A stretch of DNA of 64,000 nucleotides from Leptotrichia sp. oral taxon 498 (GTDB lineage: Bacteria > Fusobacteriota > Fusobacteriia > Fusobacteriales > Leptotrichiaceae), in contig NZ_CP016753.1 of the NCBI RefSeq assembly GCF_002240055.1, positions 124,001 through 188,000 on the forward strand, in the 5' to 3' direction. Under the pieces are notes generated by a model. That model ran no database searches and was not told the origin of the DNA. It worked only from the letters and a program-made list of their open reading frames with translations. The position numbers were made by a program, and so were the translations under genes. Every line of letters begins with the position of its first letter. Position 1 is the stretch's first letter. Below are positions 53,693 through 63,143 of this stretch, piece after piece.

Positions 53693-55111
53693 TTATTTAA
53701 TGACATATTCAAACATTGTCGCTTCATCGTTATCTTTTAAATACCCAAGTTCAGAATTGGGATATTTTTTCAAAATACTATTTTCAAATTTTTCAAAATT
53801 CTCAAAATTTTTTAACTCGCCAGAAACCGTCCACTTTGAATTTTCATAATTAATTTTTGTATAATCTACCCCTTTTTTACTATTTTCAACTAAAAATTTT
53901 ATATATGAGTAAAACTCATCACGCTCAATCGAATTATCAATATCTTTTAATATTTTTAATTCTTTCGTATAATTCGGAACTTCTTCATCTTTCTTTTTCA
54001 AATAATTTTTTTCCAAAATTTTCGTCTGAACTTTTATATTTTCATTTTCTTTTTTTAATTTTTCATTATTCATAAAATTACTCAAAAGAAAATATACAAG
54101 AAACAAAAATAAAACTGTCGCCACATCCAAAATTTTTATCTCTTTCAAACTTTTTGCATCAAAAAAATTTTCATTTTCCGCAAAATTTGGATTTTCAAAA
54201 AGTTCACTACCTGAAAAAATCATTTTAATTTCTTCTTCCGTATCAGTAAAAACAATCATATCCCCAAAGTCAAATTCACTAATTTCTCCAATATCAGAAA
54301 GTCTTAACTCAACTTTTCCCAATTCCGTTATCTTTTCGTCAAAAATTACCATGCGTAAACTATTTTCTTCCCCAATTTGAAAAATTTCAATTTTTTCACT
54401 TTTCAAATTTTCATTTTCCAAACTTTCTTTGTCTATAGTTTGTTCAACACCAATATCTTCTATTTGAACAATTTTAATTTCTTCATCTTCTTTTTTATTT
54501 TTATTTTCTTTTTGATTTTCAAAAAATAAATTTTCTTCTTTATTTTTTTCTTCTTCATAATTATTTTTATTTTCTTTCTGATTTTGATTTTGATTCTCAC
54601 TTTCAAATTCTAAATTTTTATTTTTATAAAAATTATAAATCGCTTGAAAATCAATTTTTATTTCCGAAATTTTCAAAAAATAATTTTTTACTATTTTTTT
54701 TAAACTTGAAATTTTATTTTTTTCCAAATAAAGATTCAAATATTCACCATTTACATAATCTAGAATAAATTTTTTACAAACAAATTTATTATTTTTAAAA
54801 ATTTTTTTCATTTCATAATTTTTATTTTTATCTTTATTTTCTTTTTCATTTTCGTTTTTGTCTTCGTTTCTATTTTTACCTTTATTTTTTTCTTCTTCAA
54901 AATTTTGAAAATTTTCAAAATCAAAATATGAAAAATGCAAAATAAAACTGACTTCCACATTTTTTTTAAATTCCGTTTTGTCAAAACTATTTTCTTCCAA
55001 AAAATTTTCCAAAACATTTGATAATTCCTGATTTTCATAAAAATATATTTCATTTTCATAAAAAAGATAAATTTTATTTTCGCTTCTTAAATATATCTTC
55101 AAACTTTCCAA
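53693..55111 (-). CDS. PilM/PilN- (GspL-) like assembly protein with low-complexity insert
   Basis: 472 residues. The N-terminal two thirds are cytoplasmic, acidic, and interrupted by Lys/Asn/Glu repeats (about residues 73-99 and 173-215, for example NQNQNQKENKN). A membrane helix (VATVLFLFLVYFLLSNF, about 330-346) precedes a coiled coil and a small periplasmic domain with the PilN-like WTVSGELKNFENFEKF. Layout matches GspL, or PilM and PilN fused. TTG start behind AGGAGG. The ATPase that such proteins contact is not encoded nearby. Confidence 0.6.
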   Translation of the reverse strand: MESLKIYLRSENKIYLFYENEIYFYENQELSNVLENFLEENSFDKTEFKKNVEVSFILHFSYFDFENFQNFEEEKNKGKNRNEDKNENEKENKDKNKNYEMKKIFKNNKFVCKKFILDYVNGEYLNLYLEKNKISSLKKIVKNYFLKISEIKIDFQAIYNFYKNKNLEFESENQNQNQKENKNNYEEEKNKEENLFFENQKENKNKKEDEEIKIVQIEDIGVEQTIDKESLENENLKSEKIEIFQIGEENSLRMVIFDEKITELGKVELRLSDIGEISEFDFGDMIVFTDTEEEIKMIFSGSELFENPNFAENENFFDAKSLKEIKILDVATVLFLFLVYFLLSNFMNNEKLKKENENIKVQTKILEKNYLKKKDEEVPNYTKELKILKDIDNSIERDEFYSYIKFLVENSKKGVDYTKINYENSKWTVSGELKNFENFEKFENSILKKYPNSELGYLKDNDEATMFEYVIK

Positions 55112-55123
55112 AAAATTCCTCCT

Positions 55124-55662
55124 CTATTTTAAAATTTCACTGCTCAAAACACTCATTTCCACAAGTGTTGCATTTTTTCGCTTAAAAGAAATTTTCTCTT
55201 TATAAAAAATTTCCATATCCAAAATTTTTCTTTCAAAAATAACTTCCAAATCACCATAAACTGTATTTTTATCAAGTGGCAAAAAATATTCATTTTCACT
55301 ACTGTCTTTAATACTTTTTACCACAAAGCCACCAATACTTTGCACATTTTTTGGCAAGAATATCAATTTTTCTGATCTCAAATCATTTTTTATTTTTTGT
55401 AAATTCGTATCGAAATAAAATTCTTCTTTTTCTATTTCGACTTGATTATTTTCAAAAATCACACCATTTCTTTCAATTCTTTTAGCATTTTCCAACTCTT
55501 TTTCAACAAAAATTTTTTTATTTAATTTTTTTTCTGTATTTTTCAAAAAAATTATATCCGATTTTTGTTTTACAAAAAATATAAAATTTGTCGAAAACAC
55601 AGTTATCATCGAGAGTGCAATTAACACATAAATAAGACTTGCACCTAAATTTTTTTTTTCAT
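55124..55662 (-). CDS. GspK/PilX-like pseudopilin, frame broken in a poly-A run after the start codon
   Basis: From ATG 55662 (after AAGGAG) the gene reads ATG followed by ten A and then TTTAGG, which stops at once. With eleven A it reads MKKKNLGASLIYVLIALSMI followed by TVFSTNFIFF, a prepilin-like leader and hydrophobic helix of the GspK/PilX type, and continues in the open frame to 55124. Without correction the only start is GTG 55627, inside the hydrophobic helix. The rest (about 165 residues) is hydrophilic with strands. It is one of four pseudopilin genes in the operon. Confidence 0.6.
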
Positions 55663-55681
55663 TTTAAAAAATCTCCTTTTA

Positions 55682-56143
55682 TTATATTTTCACAACTCTA
55701 ATTTCATCTTTTCCAAAATTTTTTATTTTTATGACAAGAATTTCGCCAATTTTTTCAAATTCTAAATTTTCTAAATTTGAAATCACTGTTCTACTTCCAA
55801 AACTACTTTTATTTTCCGTATCCGAAATATACATTTTTTTATTTTCAAATTCAATTTTATATAAGATTCCATCTGTTTTATAAACAATTTTATCTTTAAA
55901 AATATGAATATTTTTCTTTTCATTTTCATAAAAAAATTCTTCTTTATCTCTATTTTTCAAATTTTCCACAATTTTATCCAACGAAAAATACAAATTTTCA
56001 TAACTTTTCTGATTATTTTTTTTCATTTTCTCAATTATGACAACTCTTTTCAAAAAAATCGAAACTACAAAAACTATGACTGAAAATAAAAACATACTTA
56101 GCATAATTTCTAAAAGCAAATAACCTCTTTTTTTATTTTTCAC
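55682..56143 (-). CDS. Prepilin-like protein (GspJ/minor pseudopilin)
   Basis: 153 residues. Class III prepilin signal: basic KNKKRG, cleavage after Gly, then YLLLEIMLSMFLFSVIVFVV with Glu at +5. The mature domain is short and charged. It follows the GspI-like gene after 42 bp. Confidence 0.78.
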   Translation of the reverse strand: MKNKKRGYLLLEIMLSMFLFSVIVFVVSIFLKRVVIIEKMKKNNQKSYENLYFSLDKIVENLKNRDKEEFFYENEKKNIHIFKDKIVYKTDGILYKIEFENKKMYISDTENKSSFGSRTVISNLENLEFEKIGEILVIKIKNFGKDEIRVVKI

Positions 56144-56185
56144 AATTTTTCCTCTTTTCAGATTTATTTAAATTTATTTTTTACA

Positions 56186-56611
56186 CTATAAAAAATTTGG
56201 AAAATAATAATCGTTCATTTTATTTGCAATTATTTTAAAAATATATTCTTTTTCGCCTTTTTCATTCAAATAAAATCCATCTGTTTTTTCAATTTTTATT
56301 TGAATTTTATTTTTTGTAAAATCAATATTTTTTAAAATTTGATATTTTTTCTCAATCAAAAATTTATTATAAAAATCATTTGTATCTGCAATTTCATATT
56401 TTCCAGAAAAATTATTCATTTCTTCATATTTTTTAACTTTTATGAGCTCAATCATATTTGAAATTTCTATATTCTGAAGATTTACATTATCTATTTTCGT
56501 ATTCGTCTTTAAAGTTTTTAAAAACAAATTTGACAACGGAACAATCGCGAGTGTTACAAAAAACATTGAAATTAAACTTTCAACTAAAGTTTCTCCCTTA
56601 CCTTTTTTCAT
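56186..56611 (-). CDS. Prepilin-like protein (GspI/minor pseudopilin)
   Basis: 141 residues. Leader KKGKG, predicted cleavage before ETLVESLISMFFVTLAIVPL with Glu at +5. Downstream of the prepilin peptidase. Minor pseudopilins like this start the pseudopilus tip. Confidence 0.75.
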   Translation of the reverse strand: MKKGKGETLVESLISMFFVTLAIVPLSNLFLKTLKTNTKIDNVNLQNIEISNMIELIKVKKYEEMNNFSGKYEIADTNDFYNKFLIEKKYQILKNIDFTKNKIQIKIEKTDGFYLNEKGEKEYIFKIIANKMNDYYFPNFL

Positions 56612-56652
56612 CTTTTTATTTTTCCCCTTTTTCTCTTTTTCTCTTTTCTCTT

Positions 56653-57110
56653 TTAACCAAAAAATATTTTAAAATGATTAAAAAAGATGTAACTTGCAAT
56701 AATAAATGGTGCAAACGGAATATATTCACATTTTTGAAGTTTTTTAAAAAAAAGTAAAAATAATACGACAATTCCTGAAAATATATACAACATTGTATAG
56801 AACTTAAAAATATTTTCGACTCCGCTGTATCGAAACAACCCTCCTATTCCCATCATAAGCTTCACATCTCCAAAGCCAATCAAACTTTTTTTAAAATAAT
56901 CTTCCAAAATATAAAGTGCCAACAACGGCATTAAATAGCCACTCGCTCCCAAATAATAATTTCCCAGATCATTAAATTTAACAGCAGAAAATAATCCTAT
57001 TAGAACTAAAAATAAAATATCCCTGTCATATATCAGCTTTTTTTCATATCATTTATAAAAATACTAAAAAATGTAAAATATTTTAAAACCAACAAAATGA
57101 TTGTCATCAT
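56653..57110 (-). CDS. Small prepilin peptidase (A24), frame broken at an A7 run
   Basis: Start ATG 57110 overlaps the pilin stop (ATGA). After 22 codons the A7 run at 57044-57038 shifts the frame into a stop. With eight A the protein continues as KKKLIYDRDILFLVLIGLF and then in the open frame to 56653, giving about 152 residues. It is a small A24 peptidase with the catalytic Asp of FINDM and the second Asp in the signature IGFGDVKLMMGIG, ending with IPFAPFIIASYI. It would cleave the four pseudopilin leaders in this operon. Without correction only the C-terminal 99 residues would be made. Confidence 0.7.
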
Positions 57111-57529
57111 CTTTTTATCTCTTCTCCAGGAAAAGCCTTGCTATTTGCAGCGATCTTAGCATAAATTTCTCCATTCTGATAGATTATTTGACCTTGAATA
57201 TTCCCAATTTTAAATTTTCCGCTGCTATCCAGCCCAATTCCAAGTTTATTCAAATTTCCTTGCTCCGTCAAAATATCCTGCAAATTTTTCGGTGCATCTC
57301 CGCTGTGGTCAATACTCCAAGATGTTGTCGTGTTATTTAACTCGGAAATTGCCCCAATAACTTTACTCCTATTAGCTTTATTCAAATATTTTCCAACTTG
57401 CGGTATTGCAATCGCAGAAATTATCGTAATAATTGCCACGACCAATATCACTTCAATAAGCGTAAAACCTTTTTTTGCTTTTTTTCCAAAGGTTTTTTCA
57501 CTTTTAAACTTTACAATTCTCCCATTCAT
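57107..57529 (-). CDS. Major pseudopilin (GspG/PilE-like)
   Basis: 140 residues. Long basic leader, then the classic KKGFTLIEVILVVAIITIISAIAI prepilin site (cleavage G/F, Glu +5). The C-terminal domain is small and contains SWSIDHSGDAPKNLQDILTE, as in GspG-type pilins. First gene of the secretion/pilus operon, behind a near-consensus promoter and GGAGG. Confidence 0.9.
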   Translation of the reverse strand: MNGRIVKFKSEKTFGKKAKKGFTLIEVILVVAIITIISAIAIPQVGKYLNKANRSKVIGAISELNNTTTSWSIDHSGDAPKNLQDILTEQGNLNKLGIGLDSSGKFKIGNIQGQIIYQNGEIYAKIAANSKAFPGEEIKR

Positions 57530-57568
57530 TTTTTGTCCTCCTTTTTTTATTTAATATTTTATTAATTA

Positions 57569-57597
57569 TTTATACAATATTTTTTGAATTTTGTCAA
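57569..57597 (-). promoter_or_regulatory. Promoter of the pseudopilin operon
   Basis: Minus-strand TTGACA (57597-57592), 17 bases, TATAAA (57574-57569), 40 bp before the start codon. Confidence 0.75.
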
Positions 57598-57628
57598 TAT
57601 ATTTTTAATTTAAAATTAATAAAAAATA

Positions 57629-57658
57629 AAAATAGTAAGAATAAAATCTTACTATTTT
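57629..57658 (-). terminator. Terminator of the ABC transporter operon
   Basis: AAAATAGTAAGA and TCTTACTATTTT form a perfect 12-bp stem with a 6-base loop and T-rich flanks. It lies about 75 bp beyond the glnQ stop. Confidence 0.7.
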
Positions 57659-57731
57659 TTACAATAATCATATTTATTTTTATATAAATAAAATTCATAA
57701 TTATTTTTTTTAACTTTTAAAAATAAATTTT

Positions 57732-58451
57732 TTATAAAACTTTCAAAAAATTCTGAGTTCTCTCATTTTTCGGATTCAAAAACACTTCTTCAGGTTTTCC
57801 CTGCTCCACAATTTCACCGTCAGCCATAAAAATGACTCTGTCACAAACTTCCCTTGCAAATCCCATTTCATGCGTCACGACAATCATTGTCATTCCTTCT
57901 TTAGCCAAATCCTTCATAACTTTCAAAACTTCTCCAACCATCTCAGGATCTAATGCACTTGTTGGCTCATCAAACAGTAATGCTTCCGGTTTCATAGCGA
58001 GAGCTCTTGCAATTGCCACTCTTTGTTTTTGCCCACCAGACAAACTTGATGGATAAACATCGGCTTTATCTAAAAGTCCAACTTTTTCAAGCAGTTCTTT
58101 TCCCAATTTTACAGCTTCTGGCTTTGCCGCTTTTTTTAGCGTTACTGGAGCTAAAGTTATATTTTGCAAAACTGTTAAATGTGGAAATAAATTAAAATTT
58201 TGAAAAACCATTCCAACTTTTTCACGAAATTTGTCAATGTTCAAATTTTTATCCGCAAGGTCAAATTCATCCACGCAAATATGTCCGTCAGATAGTTCTT
58301 CAAGCCCATTTATACATCTTAAAAATGTACTTTTCCCCGAACCTGACGGCCCAATCACACTTATCGCTTCCCCTTTTTCTACATAAAGGCTTATATCTTT
58401 TAAAACAACATTATCTCCATACTGTTTTTTCAAATTTTCTACTTTAATCAT
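57732..58451 (-). CDS. glnQ: Polar amino acid ABC transporter, ATP-binding protein
   Basis: 239 residues. Walker [14 protein letters not shown] (residues 34-46), Q-loop [13 protein letters not shown], signature [17 protein letters not shown], Walker [13 protein letters not shown] and H-loop VVTHEM. This is the GlnQ/HisP type. Start overlaps the stop of the fused permease gene (ATGA), so the subunits are coupled. Confidence 0.94.
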   Translation of the reverse strand: MIKVENLKKQYGDNVVLKDISLYVEKGEAISVIGPSGSGKSTFLRCINGLEELSDGHICVDEFDLADKNLNIDKFREKVGMVFQNFNLFPHLTVLQNITLAPVTLKKAAKPEAVKLGKELLEKVGLLDKADVYPSSLSGGQKQRVAIARALAMKPEALLFDEPTSALDPEMVGEVLKVMKDLAKEGMTMIVVTHEMGFAREVCDRVIFMADGEIVEQGKPEEVFLNPKNERTQNFLKVL

Positions 58452-59980
58452 ACTTTTAACTTATCCTCCACTTTCTTGAACAATTTAGACAATAATTTAA
58501 TTACTATATAGTAAATTGCCGCAACTATAAGCATCGTTTCAAATGTTTTAAAATTAGTTTTATAAGCAACTTGCCCTTCTTTCATCAAATCTGCCACTCC
58601 AATTACAACTAATAAGGAAGTGTCTTTTAGTGAACTTATAAACTGATTTAAAATGGCAGGAATCATATTTTTAATAGCCTGTGGCAAAATTACTTTAGTC
58701 ATAGACTTGTTAAAAGAAAGCCCCAAACTTCTAGCCGCCTCCATTTGTCCTTTGTCTATCGCCTGTATTCCGCCTCTAAAAATTTCAGCTAAAAATGCTC
58801 CAGCATTTAGTGCGATTATAATTATCCCTGAAATTTCAGGAGAAAGCATTCCTGGCTCACTGCTCAAATGAAATGTCAATTTTAAAAGTTTTGGAAGCAG
58901 CGGCACAACTCCGAAATAAAAGAATATTGTCTGAACCATAAGTGGCGTTCCTCTTATTAAATCAATATATTCTTTTCCTAAAAATTGCGAAACTTTTATC
59001 ATTTTCGAGTGAAAACCTTTTTTATCCGTCGGCACAAAATTTAAATATCCTATTCCTAAACCAATCAATGTTGCAAAAAATAACGAAACAACTGTGATAT
59101 AGATGGTAATCGCAAGTCCTCTTAAAAATTTCAGTCCGTAACCAGTCAAAATTCCCCTGTAAGAATCAATAACTCCAGCAATTCCGCCTTTTTCCACAGT
59201 TTTTCCACCTTTAGTGTATCTATCCACAATTTTTTGATATTCGCCATTTTGTCTTAAAGTCTTCAAACCTTTATTAAACTCTTCCAGCAACTCTTTGTGA
59301 GTCCCCTTTTTTACCATAAATCCATTTCCAACATTTGTCAGCTTTCCAGTTCCAACTTTTAACTGTGTATCTGGATCTTGATTCAAAGTGTACAAAACTA
59401 CCGGTAAATCTTCAAATCCCGCATCAGCCTGTTTATTTTCAACCGCCTTTAACATTGAAACTGTGTCATCATAAATTCTTACTTCAGATTTTCCCTTCAA
59501 ATTTTCTTGAACATATCTTTCCCCTGCAGTTCCACTTTTAACCGCAAGTCTTTTTCCAACCAAATCTTTTCCAGTTTTTATCGTATTATTATCTCTATGA
59601 ATTATCGCAACAATTCCTGTATCGTAATATGGATCAGAAAAATCAACAACCTTTTTTCTCTCCTCAGTAATATTCGCTCCCGCAATCGCACCATCAATTT
59701 GCCCAGATTCCATCGCAGGAATAATTCCTCCAAAATCCATCGGCTGAATTTCCACTTCAAATCCTTGAGTTTTTGCCACCGCCTTCATCAAATCAACATC
59801 AATTCCCTTATCCACATTGTTCTCCTTAAAAGAAAACGGCGGATAAATCAGATCTACTGCAATAATATATTTTTTACCTGTCTTTGCATTTGGATTTTTC
59901 ACTTCTTTTTTCCCACAAGCTGTAAAAAATATTAAAATTGTCAATACGAGCGACACTAAAACTAATGTCCTTTTTTTCAT
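58448..59980 (-). CDS. Fused amino acid-binding lipoprotein and ABC permease (GlnH-GlnP type)
   Basis: 510 residues. Lipoprotein signal with lipobox FFTAC (Cys near 22). A type-3 solute-binding domain follows to about residue 265, with [15 protein letters not shown] and the [16 protein letters not shown] hinge segment. The HisM/GlnP permease domain runs to the end, with [14 protein letters not shown] and the EAA loop [22 protein letters not shown]. Such fusions tether the binder to its channel. Glutamine or another polar amino acid is the likely substrate. ATG after AGGAGG. Confidence 0.92.
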   Translation of the reverse strand: MKKRTLVLVSLVLTILIFFTACGKKEVKNPNAKTGKKYIIAVDLIYPPFSFKENNVDKGIDVDLMKAVAKTQGFEVEIQPMDFGGIIPAMESGQIDGAIAGANITEERKKVVDFSDPYYDTGIVAIIHRDNNTIKTGKDLVGKRLAVKSGTAGERYVQENLKGKSEVRIYDDTVSMLKAVENKQADAGFEDLPVVLYTLNQDPDTQLKVGTGKLTNVGNGFMVKKGTHKELLEEFNKGLKTLRQNGEYQKIVDRYTKGGKTVEKGGIAGVIDSYRGILTGYGLKFLRGLAITIYITVVSLFFATLIGLGIGYLNFVPTDKKGFHSKMIKVSQFLGKEYIDLIRGTPLMVQTIFFYFGVVPLLPKLLKLTFHLSSEPGMLSPEISGIIIIALNAGAFLAEIFRGGIQAIDKGQMEAARSLGLSFNKSMTKVILPQAIKNMIPAILNQFISSLKDTSLLVVIGVADLMKEGQVAYKTNFKTFETMLIVAAIYYIVIKLLSKLFKKVEDKLKV

Positions 59981-60113
59981 TTTCCCTCCTAAACTCTCAA
60001 ATTAAAATTATATCTAAAAATAATAAAATTTTTTTCAATATATAAATTTTACTACAAAAAAAATATATTGTCAAAGAAAATATAACTAAATTTATAATAA
60101 AACTTTTAAAATT

Positions 60114-60145
60114 TTGATGAAAAAAAACGACTAAAATGATATAAT
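60114..60145 (+). promoter_or_regulatory. Putative promoter of the flavoprotein genes
   Basis: Perfect TATAAT at 60140-60145. The best -35 candidate TTGATG (60114-60119) is 20 bases upstream, longer than ideal. It lies 54 bp before the start. Confidence 0.4.
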
Positions 60146-60198
60146 TTATTTAATAATATAAAAAATTTTAATTTAACAATTTGATAAGGAGTATAAAA

Positions 60199-61431
60199 TT
60201 GAAAACAGAAGTAACTGTTATTGGCGGTGGAGCAGCTGGACTTATGGCAGCGATCACTGCTAAAAAAAATGGAAGAGATGTCGTTATTTTAGAGCGAAAA
60301 GATAGAATTTTGAAAAAAGTTTTGGTCACGGGAAATGGACGATGTAATTTGAGTAATGTCAATGCAACAAATGAAAATTACTTTGGGATTGAAAAACAAA
60401 AACAGGATATAAATCATATTTTAAATAATTTTTTGCCAACTGATGTAATTGACTTTTTTGAAAATAAAGTTGGAATCATTTGCAACGAAGAAAGTCGTGG
60501 AAAACTTTATCCACTTAGTGGACAAGCGGCATCAATTGTAGATGGACTCAGATTTTATGCACAAAACCTTAGAATTCCTATTTATACGGATTTTTATGTC
60601 ACAAAAGTCACAAAAGAAATGTTTGAATTTAAAATTTTTTCCGAAGATAAAAGACAAATTAACTCGAAAAAAATAATTCTTGCAACGGGTGGGATTTCTT
60701 ACCCTGAACTTGGCTCAAATGGAAGCGGCTACCAAATTGCAGAAAATTTTGGTCACAGTTTAACAAAACTTGTACCAACAATTGTTCAGCTAAAAACTGA
60801 AAAGCACAAAATAAAAGGACTGCGTGGAATAAAATTAGATGCAAAAGTCAGCGCTTTTGGAAAAAATGAAGATAAATTTGAGAAAATTTGTACCTATGAA
60901 GGAGAGCTGCTATTTACTGATTACGGAATTTCGGGAAATGTCGTCTTTAATATTTCTTTTGTTTTTCCGCTTTACAAAGAAGTTGAATTTGAAGTTGATT
61001 TTATGCCAAAATTTGATTATAATAATCTTTTTACAATTTTGAAAAAAAGAAGGGAAATACTAAAAAATATGACAATGGAGCAATATTTTAATGGAATGAT
61101 TAACAAAAAATTAGGTCAATTTTTGACTAAAATGTCGGGAATTCCAAAATTGTCAAAAAATATTTCAGAACTTACCGACAATGAAATAAAAAAAATATGC
61201 ACTACTCTAAAAAAATATAAAATAAAAATATTGGATACAAACGGCTTTAAAAACGCACAAGTTACCGCCGGCGGAATTCCTTTGAGCGAAATAAATCTAG
61301 AAAATTTGGAATCAAAAAAAACAAAAGGGCTTTATTTTGCTGGAGAAGTTATGGATGTCTATGGTGAATGTGGTGGATTTAATCTGCATTGGGCGTGGGC
61401 GAGTGGAAAATTTGCTGGAGAAAATATTTAA
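60199..61431 (+). CDS. FAD-dependent oxidoreductase, HI0933/YhiN (BaiN-like) family
   Basis: 410 residues from TTG 60199, seven bases after AAGGAG; the in-frame TTG at 60181 lacks a ribosome site. N-terminal dinucleotide fold VIGGGAAGLMAAITAKKNG, then LKKVLVTGNGRCNLSN, the family hallmark. The C-terminal FAD contacts are in GGIPLSEINLENLESKKTKG and GEVMDVYGECGGFNLHWAWASG. Function of most members is unknown; one clostridial relative acts in bile acid dehydroxylation, which need not apply here. Followed after 25 bp by another flavoprotein. Confidence 0.88.
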   Translation: MKTEVTVIGGGAAGLMAAITAKKNGRDVVILERKDRILKKVLVTGNGRCNLSNVNATNENYFGIEKQKQDINHILNNFLPTDVIDFFENKVGIICNEESRGKLYPLSGQAASIVDGLRFYAQNLRIPIYTDFYVTKVTKEMFEFKIFSEDKRQINSKKIILATGGISYPELGSNGSGYQIAENFGHSLTKLVPTIVQLKTEKHKIKGLRGIKLDAKVSAFGKNEDKFEKICTYEGELLFTDYGISGNVVFNISFVFPLYKEVEFEVDFMPKFDYNNLFTILKKRREILKNMTMEQYFNGMINKKLGQFLTKMSGIPKLSKNISELTDNEIKKICTTLKKYKIKILDTNGFKNAQVTAGGIPLSEINLENLESKKTKGLYFAGEVMDVYGECGGFNLHWAWASGKFAGENI

Positions 61432-61456
61432 TAAAAAAAATGTGAGAGGAAAAGAA

Positions 61457-63067
61457 ATGCTTAAAATTAATAATATAAAAATGCCTGTAAAACACAACGA
61501 GAACGACTTAAAAAATGTTGTCTGCAAACTTTATAAAATTAATAAAAATGAGATAAAAAGTTTTGAAATTGCAGGACAGGCAATTGACGCTAGAAAAAAA
61601 AATAATGTTGTCTTTGTCTATGCTGTAAATATCGAGCTTGAAAACGAAAAAAAATTTGAAAATATTAAAAATATAAAAAAATTTGAAAAACAAATTTATT
61701 CTATTTCAAAAATAGAAAATTTTTCTGAAAATGAGAAAATAAAAAGACCCGTTGTAGTTGGAAGCGGACCTGCTGGAATTTTTGCGGGACTTGTGATGGC
61801 TGAAGCTGGGCTTAAACCGATTATTATTGAGCAGGGAAAAAATGTCGACGAGAGAAAAAAAGATGTCTACAATTTTTTTAAGACAAGAAAATTGAATAAA
61901 TATTCAAATGTACAATTTGGTGAAGGTGGAGCTGGCACTTTTTCTGACGGAAAATTAAACACTAACACGAATAATTTTAGAATGCAAAAAATTTATGATG
62001 AGCTGATTTTAGCAGGAGCCGAGAAAAAAATAAGTTACATGTCAAAACCGCACATTGGAACGGACAAACTTATTGGAATTATGAAAAATATCAGAAAAAA
62101 AATTGAAAGCCTCGGCGGAGAATATAGATTTTGCACAAAACTTACAAAAATTAATTACGAAAACAATAAATTAAAAGAAATCGAAGTTGAAGATTTAGAA
62201 AATGAAAAGAAATACACTATCTCAACGAATATCGCAGTTTTAGCGATTGGACATAGCGCAAGAGAAACATTTTATATGTTAAATGAACAAAAAGTCCAAA
62301 TGGAGCGAAAAATTTTTTCTGTGGGAGTTAGAATCGAACACAAGCAAAGTATGATAAATAGAGCTCAATACGGAAAATTTGCTGATAAGTTGCCATCTGC
62401 CGAGTACAAATTAAATGTCAAAACTTCTAATGGAAGAGGAGTTTACACTTTTTGCATGTGTCCCGGCGGAGTTGTAGTACCGTCTGCAAGTGAAGAAAAT
62501 AGGTTAGTTGTAAATGGAATGAGTTATTCTAAAAGAAATTTAGAAAACGCAAATTCGGCAATTTTAGTAAATGTTTTTCCAGATGATTTTGAAGGAAATT
62601 CAGTTCTTGCTGGAATTGAGTTTCAGCGAAAATTGGAAGAAAAAGCCTTTATTCTTGGTGGAAGTGACTACAAAGCTCCCGTTCAGCTATTTGGAGATTT
62701 TTTAAATAACAAAGTTTCAAAAAAATTGGGAAATGTAAAGCCAAGTTACCTTGCAGATTACAAATTTGCCGACTTAAATCAGATTTTTCCTGAATATATA
62801 AACTCTTCTCTAAAAGAAGGAATAACGCTTATGGACAAAAAAATAAAAGGATTTGCAAATTATGACGCCATTTTAACTGGTGTAGAAAGTAGAAGTTCAT
62901 CTCCTGTAAAAATTCCAAGAAATGAAAAATTTTTTGCCAATATCGAAGGAATTATGCCTTGTGGAGAAGGTGCTGGATATGCTGGTGGAATAATGTCTGC
63001 TGCCGTTGATGGAGTGAAATGTGCTGAATTTGTTGTGGAATATTTTAAAGATTTGATGAGTAAATAA
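61457..63067 (+). CDS. FAD-dependent oxidoreductase, COG2509-type
   Basis: 536 residues from ATG 61457 after GAGAGG; an upstream in-frame ATG at 61337 lies inside the preceding gene. An N-terminal about 85-residue ferredoxin-like domain precedes the FAD-binding fold PVVVGSGPAGIFAGLVMAEAG (about residue 99). VQFGEGGAGTFSDGKLNT, GHSARETFYML and the C-terminal EGIMPCGEGAGYAGGIMSAA are hallmarks of this uncharacterised dehydrogenase family. Cotranscribed with the YhiN-type gene. No specific reaction can be given. Confidence 0.85.
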   Translation: MLKINNIKMPVKHNENDLKNVVCKLYKINKNEIKSFEIAGQAIDARKKNNVVFVYAVNIELENEKKFENIKNIKKFEKQIYSISKIENFSENEKIKRPVVVGSGPAGIFAGLVMAEAGLKPIIIEQGKNVDERKKDVYNFFKTRKLNKYSNVQFGEGGAGTFSDGKLNTNTNNFRMQKIYDELILAGAEKKISYMSKPHIGTDKLIGIMKNIRKKIESLGGEYRFCTKLTKINYENNKLKEIEVEDLENEKKYTISTNIAVLAIGHSARETFYMLNEQKVQMERKIFSVGVRIEHKQSMINRAQYGKFADKLPSAEYKLNVKTSNGRGVYTFCMCPGGVVVPSASEENRLVVNGMSYSKRNLENANSAILVNVFPDDFEGNSVLAGIEFQRKLEEKAFILGGSDYKAPVQLFGDFLNNKVSKKLGNVKPSYLADYKFADLNQIFPEYINSSLKEGITLMDKKIKGFANYDAILTGVESRSSSPVKIPRNEKFFANIEGIMPCGEGAGYAGGIMSAAVDGVKCAEFVVEYFKDLMSK

Positions 63068-63089
63068 AAATTCTAAATAAAAAAACAAA

Positions 63090-63129
63090 AAGAGGGTGTA
63101 ATTTTTTTATACACACTCTTAACTTTTTT
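63090..63129 (+). terminator. Terminator of the flavoprotein operon
   Basis: AAGAGGGTGTA (63090-63100) and TACACACTCTT (63110-63120) pair with one mismatch and are followed by AACTTTTTTA. It is likely to act for both converging transcripts. Confidence 0.75.
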
Positions 63130-63143
63130 ATTAATTCAATAGA

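Noticed and set aside
61337-61456. N-terminal extension of the second flavoprotein from ATG 61337
   Set aside because: It lies entirely inside the previous gene, lacks a ribosome site, and the family starts near MLKINNI at 61457.
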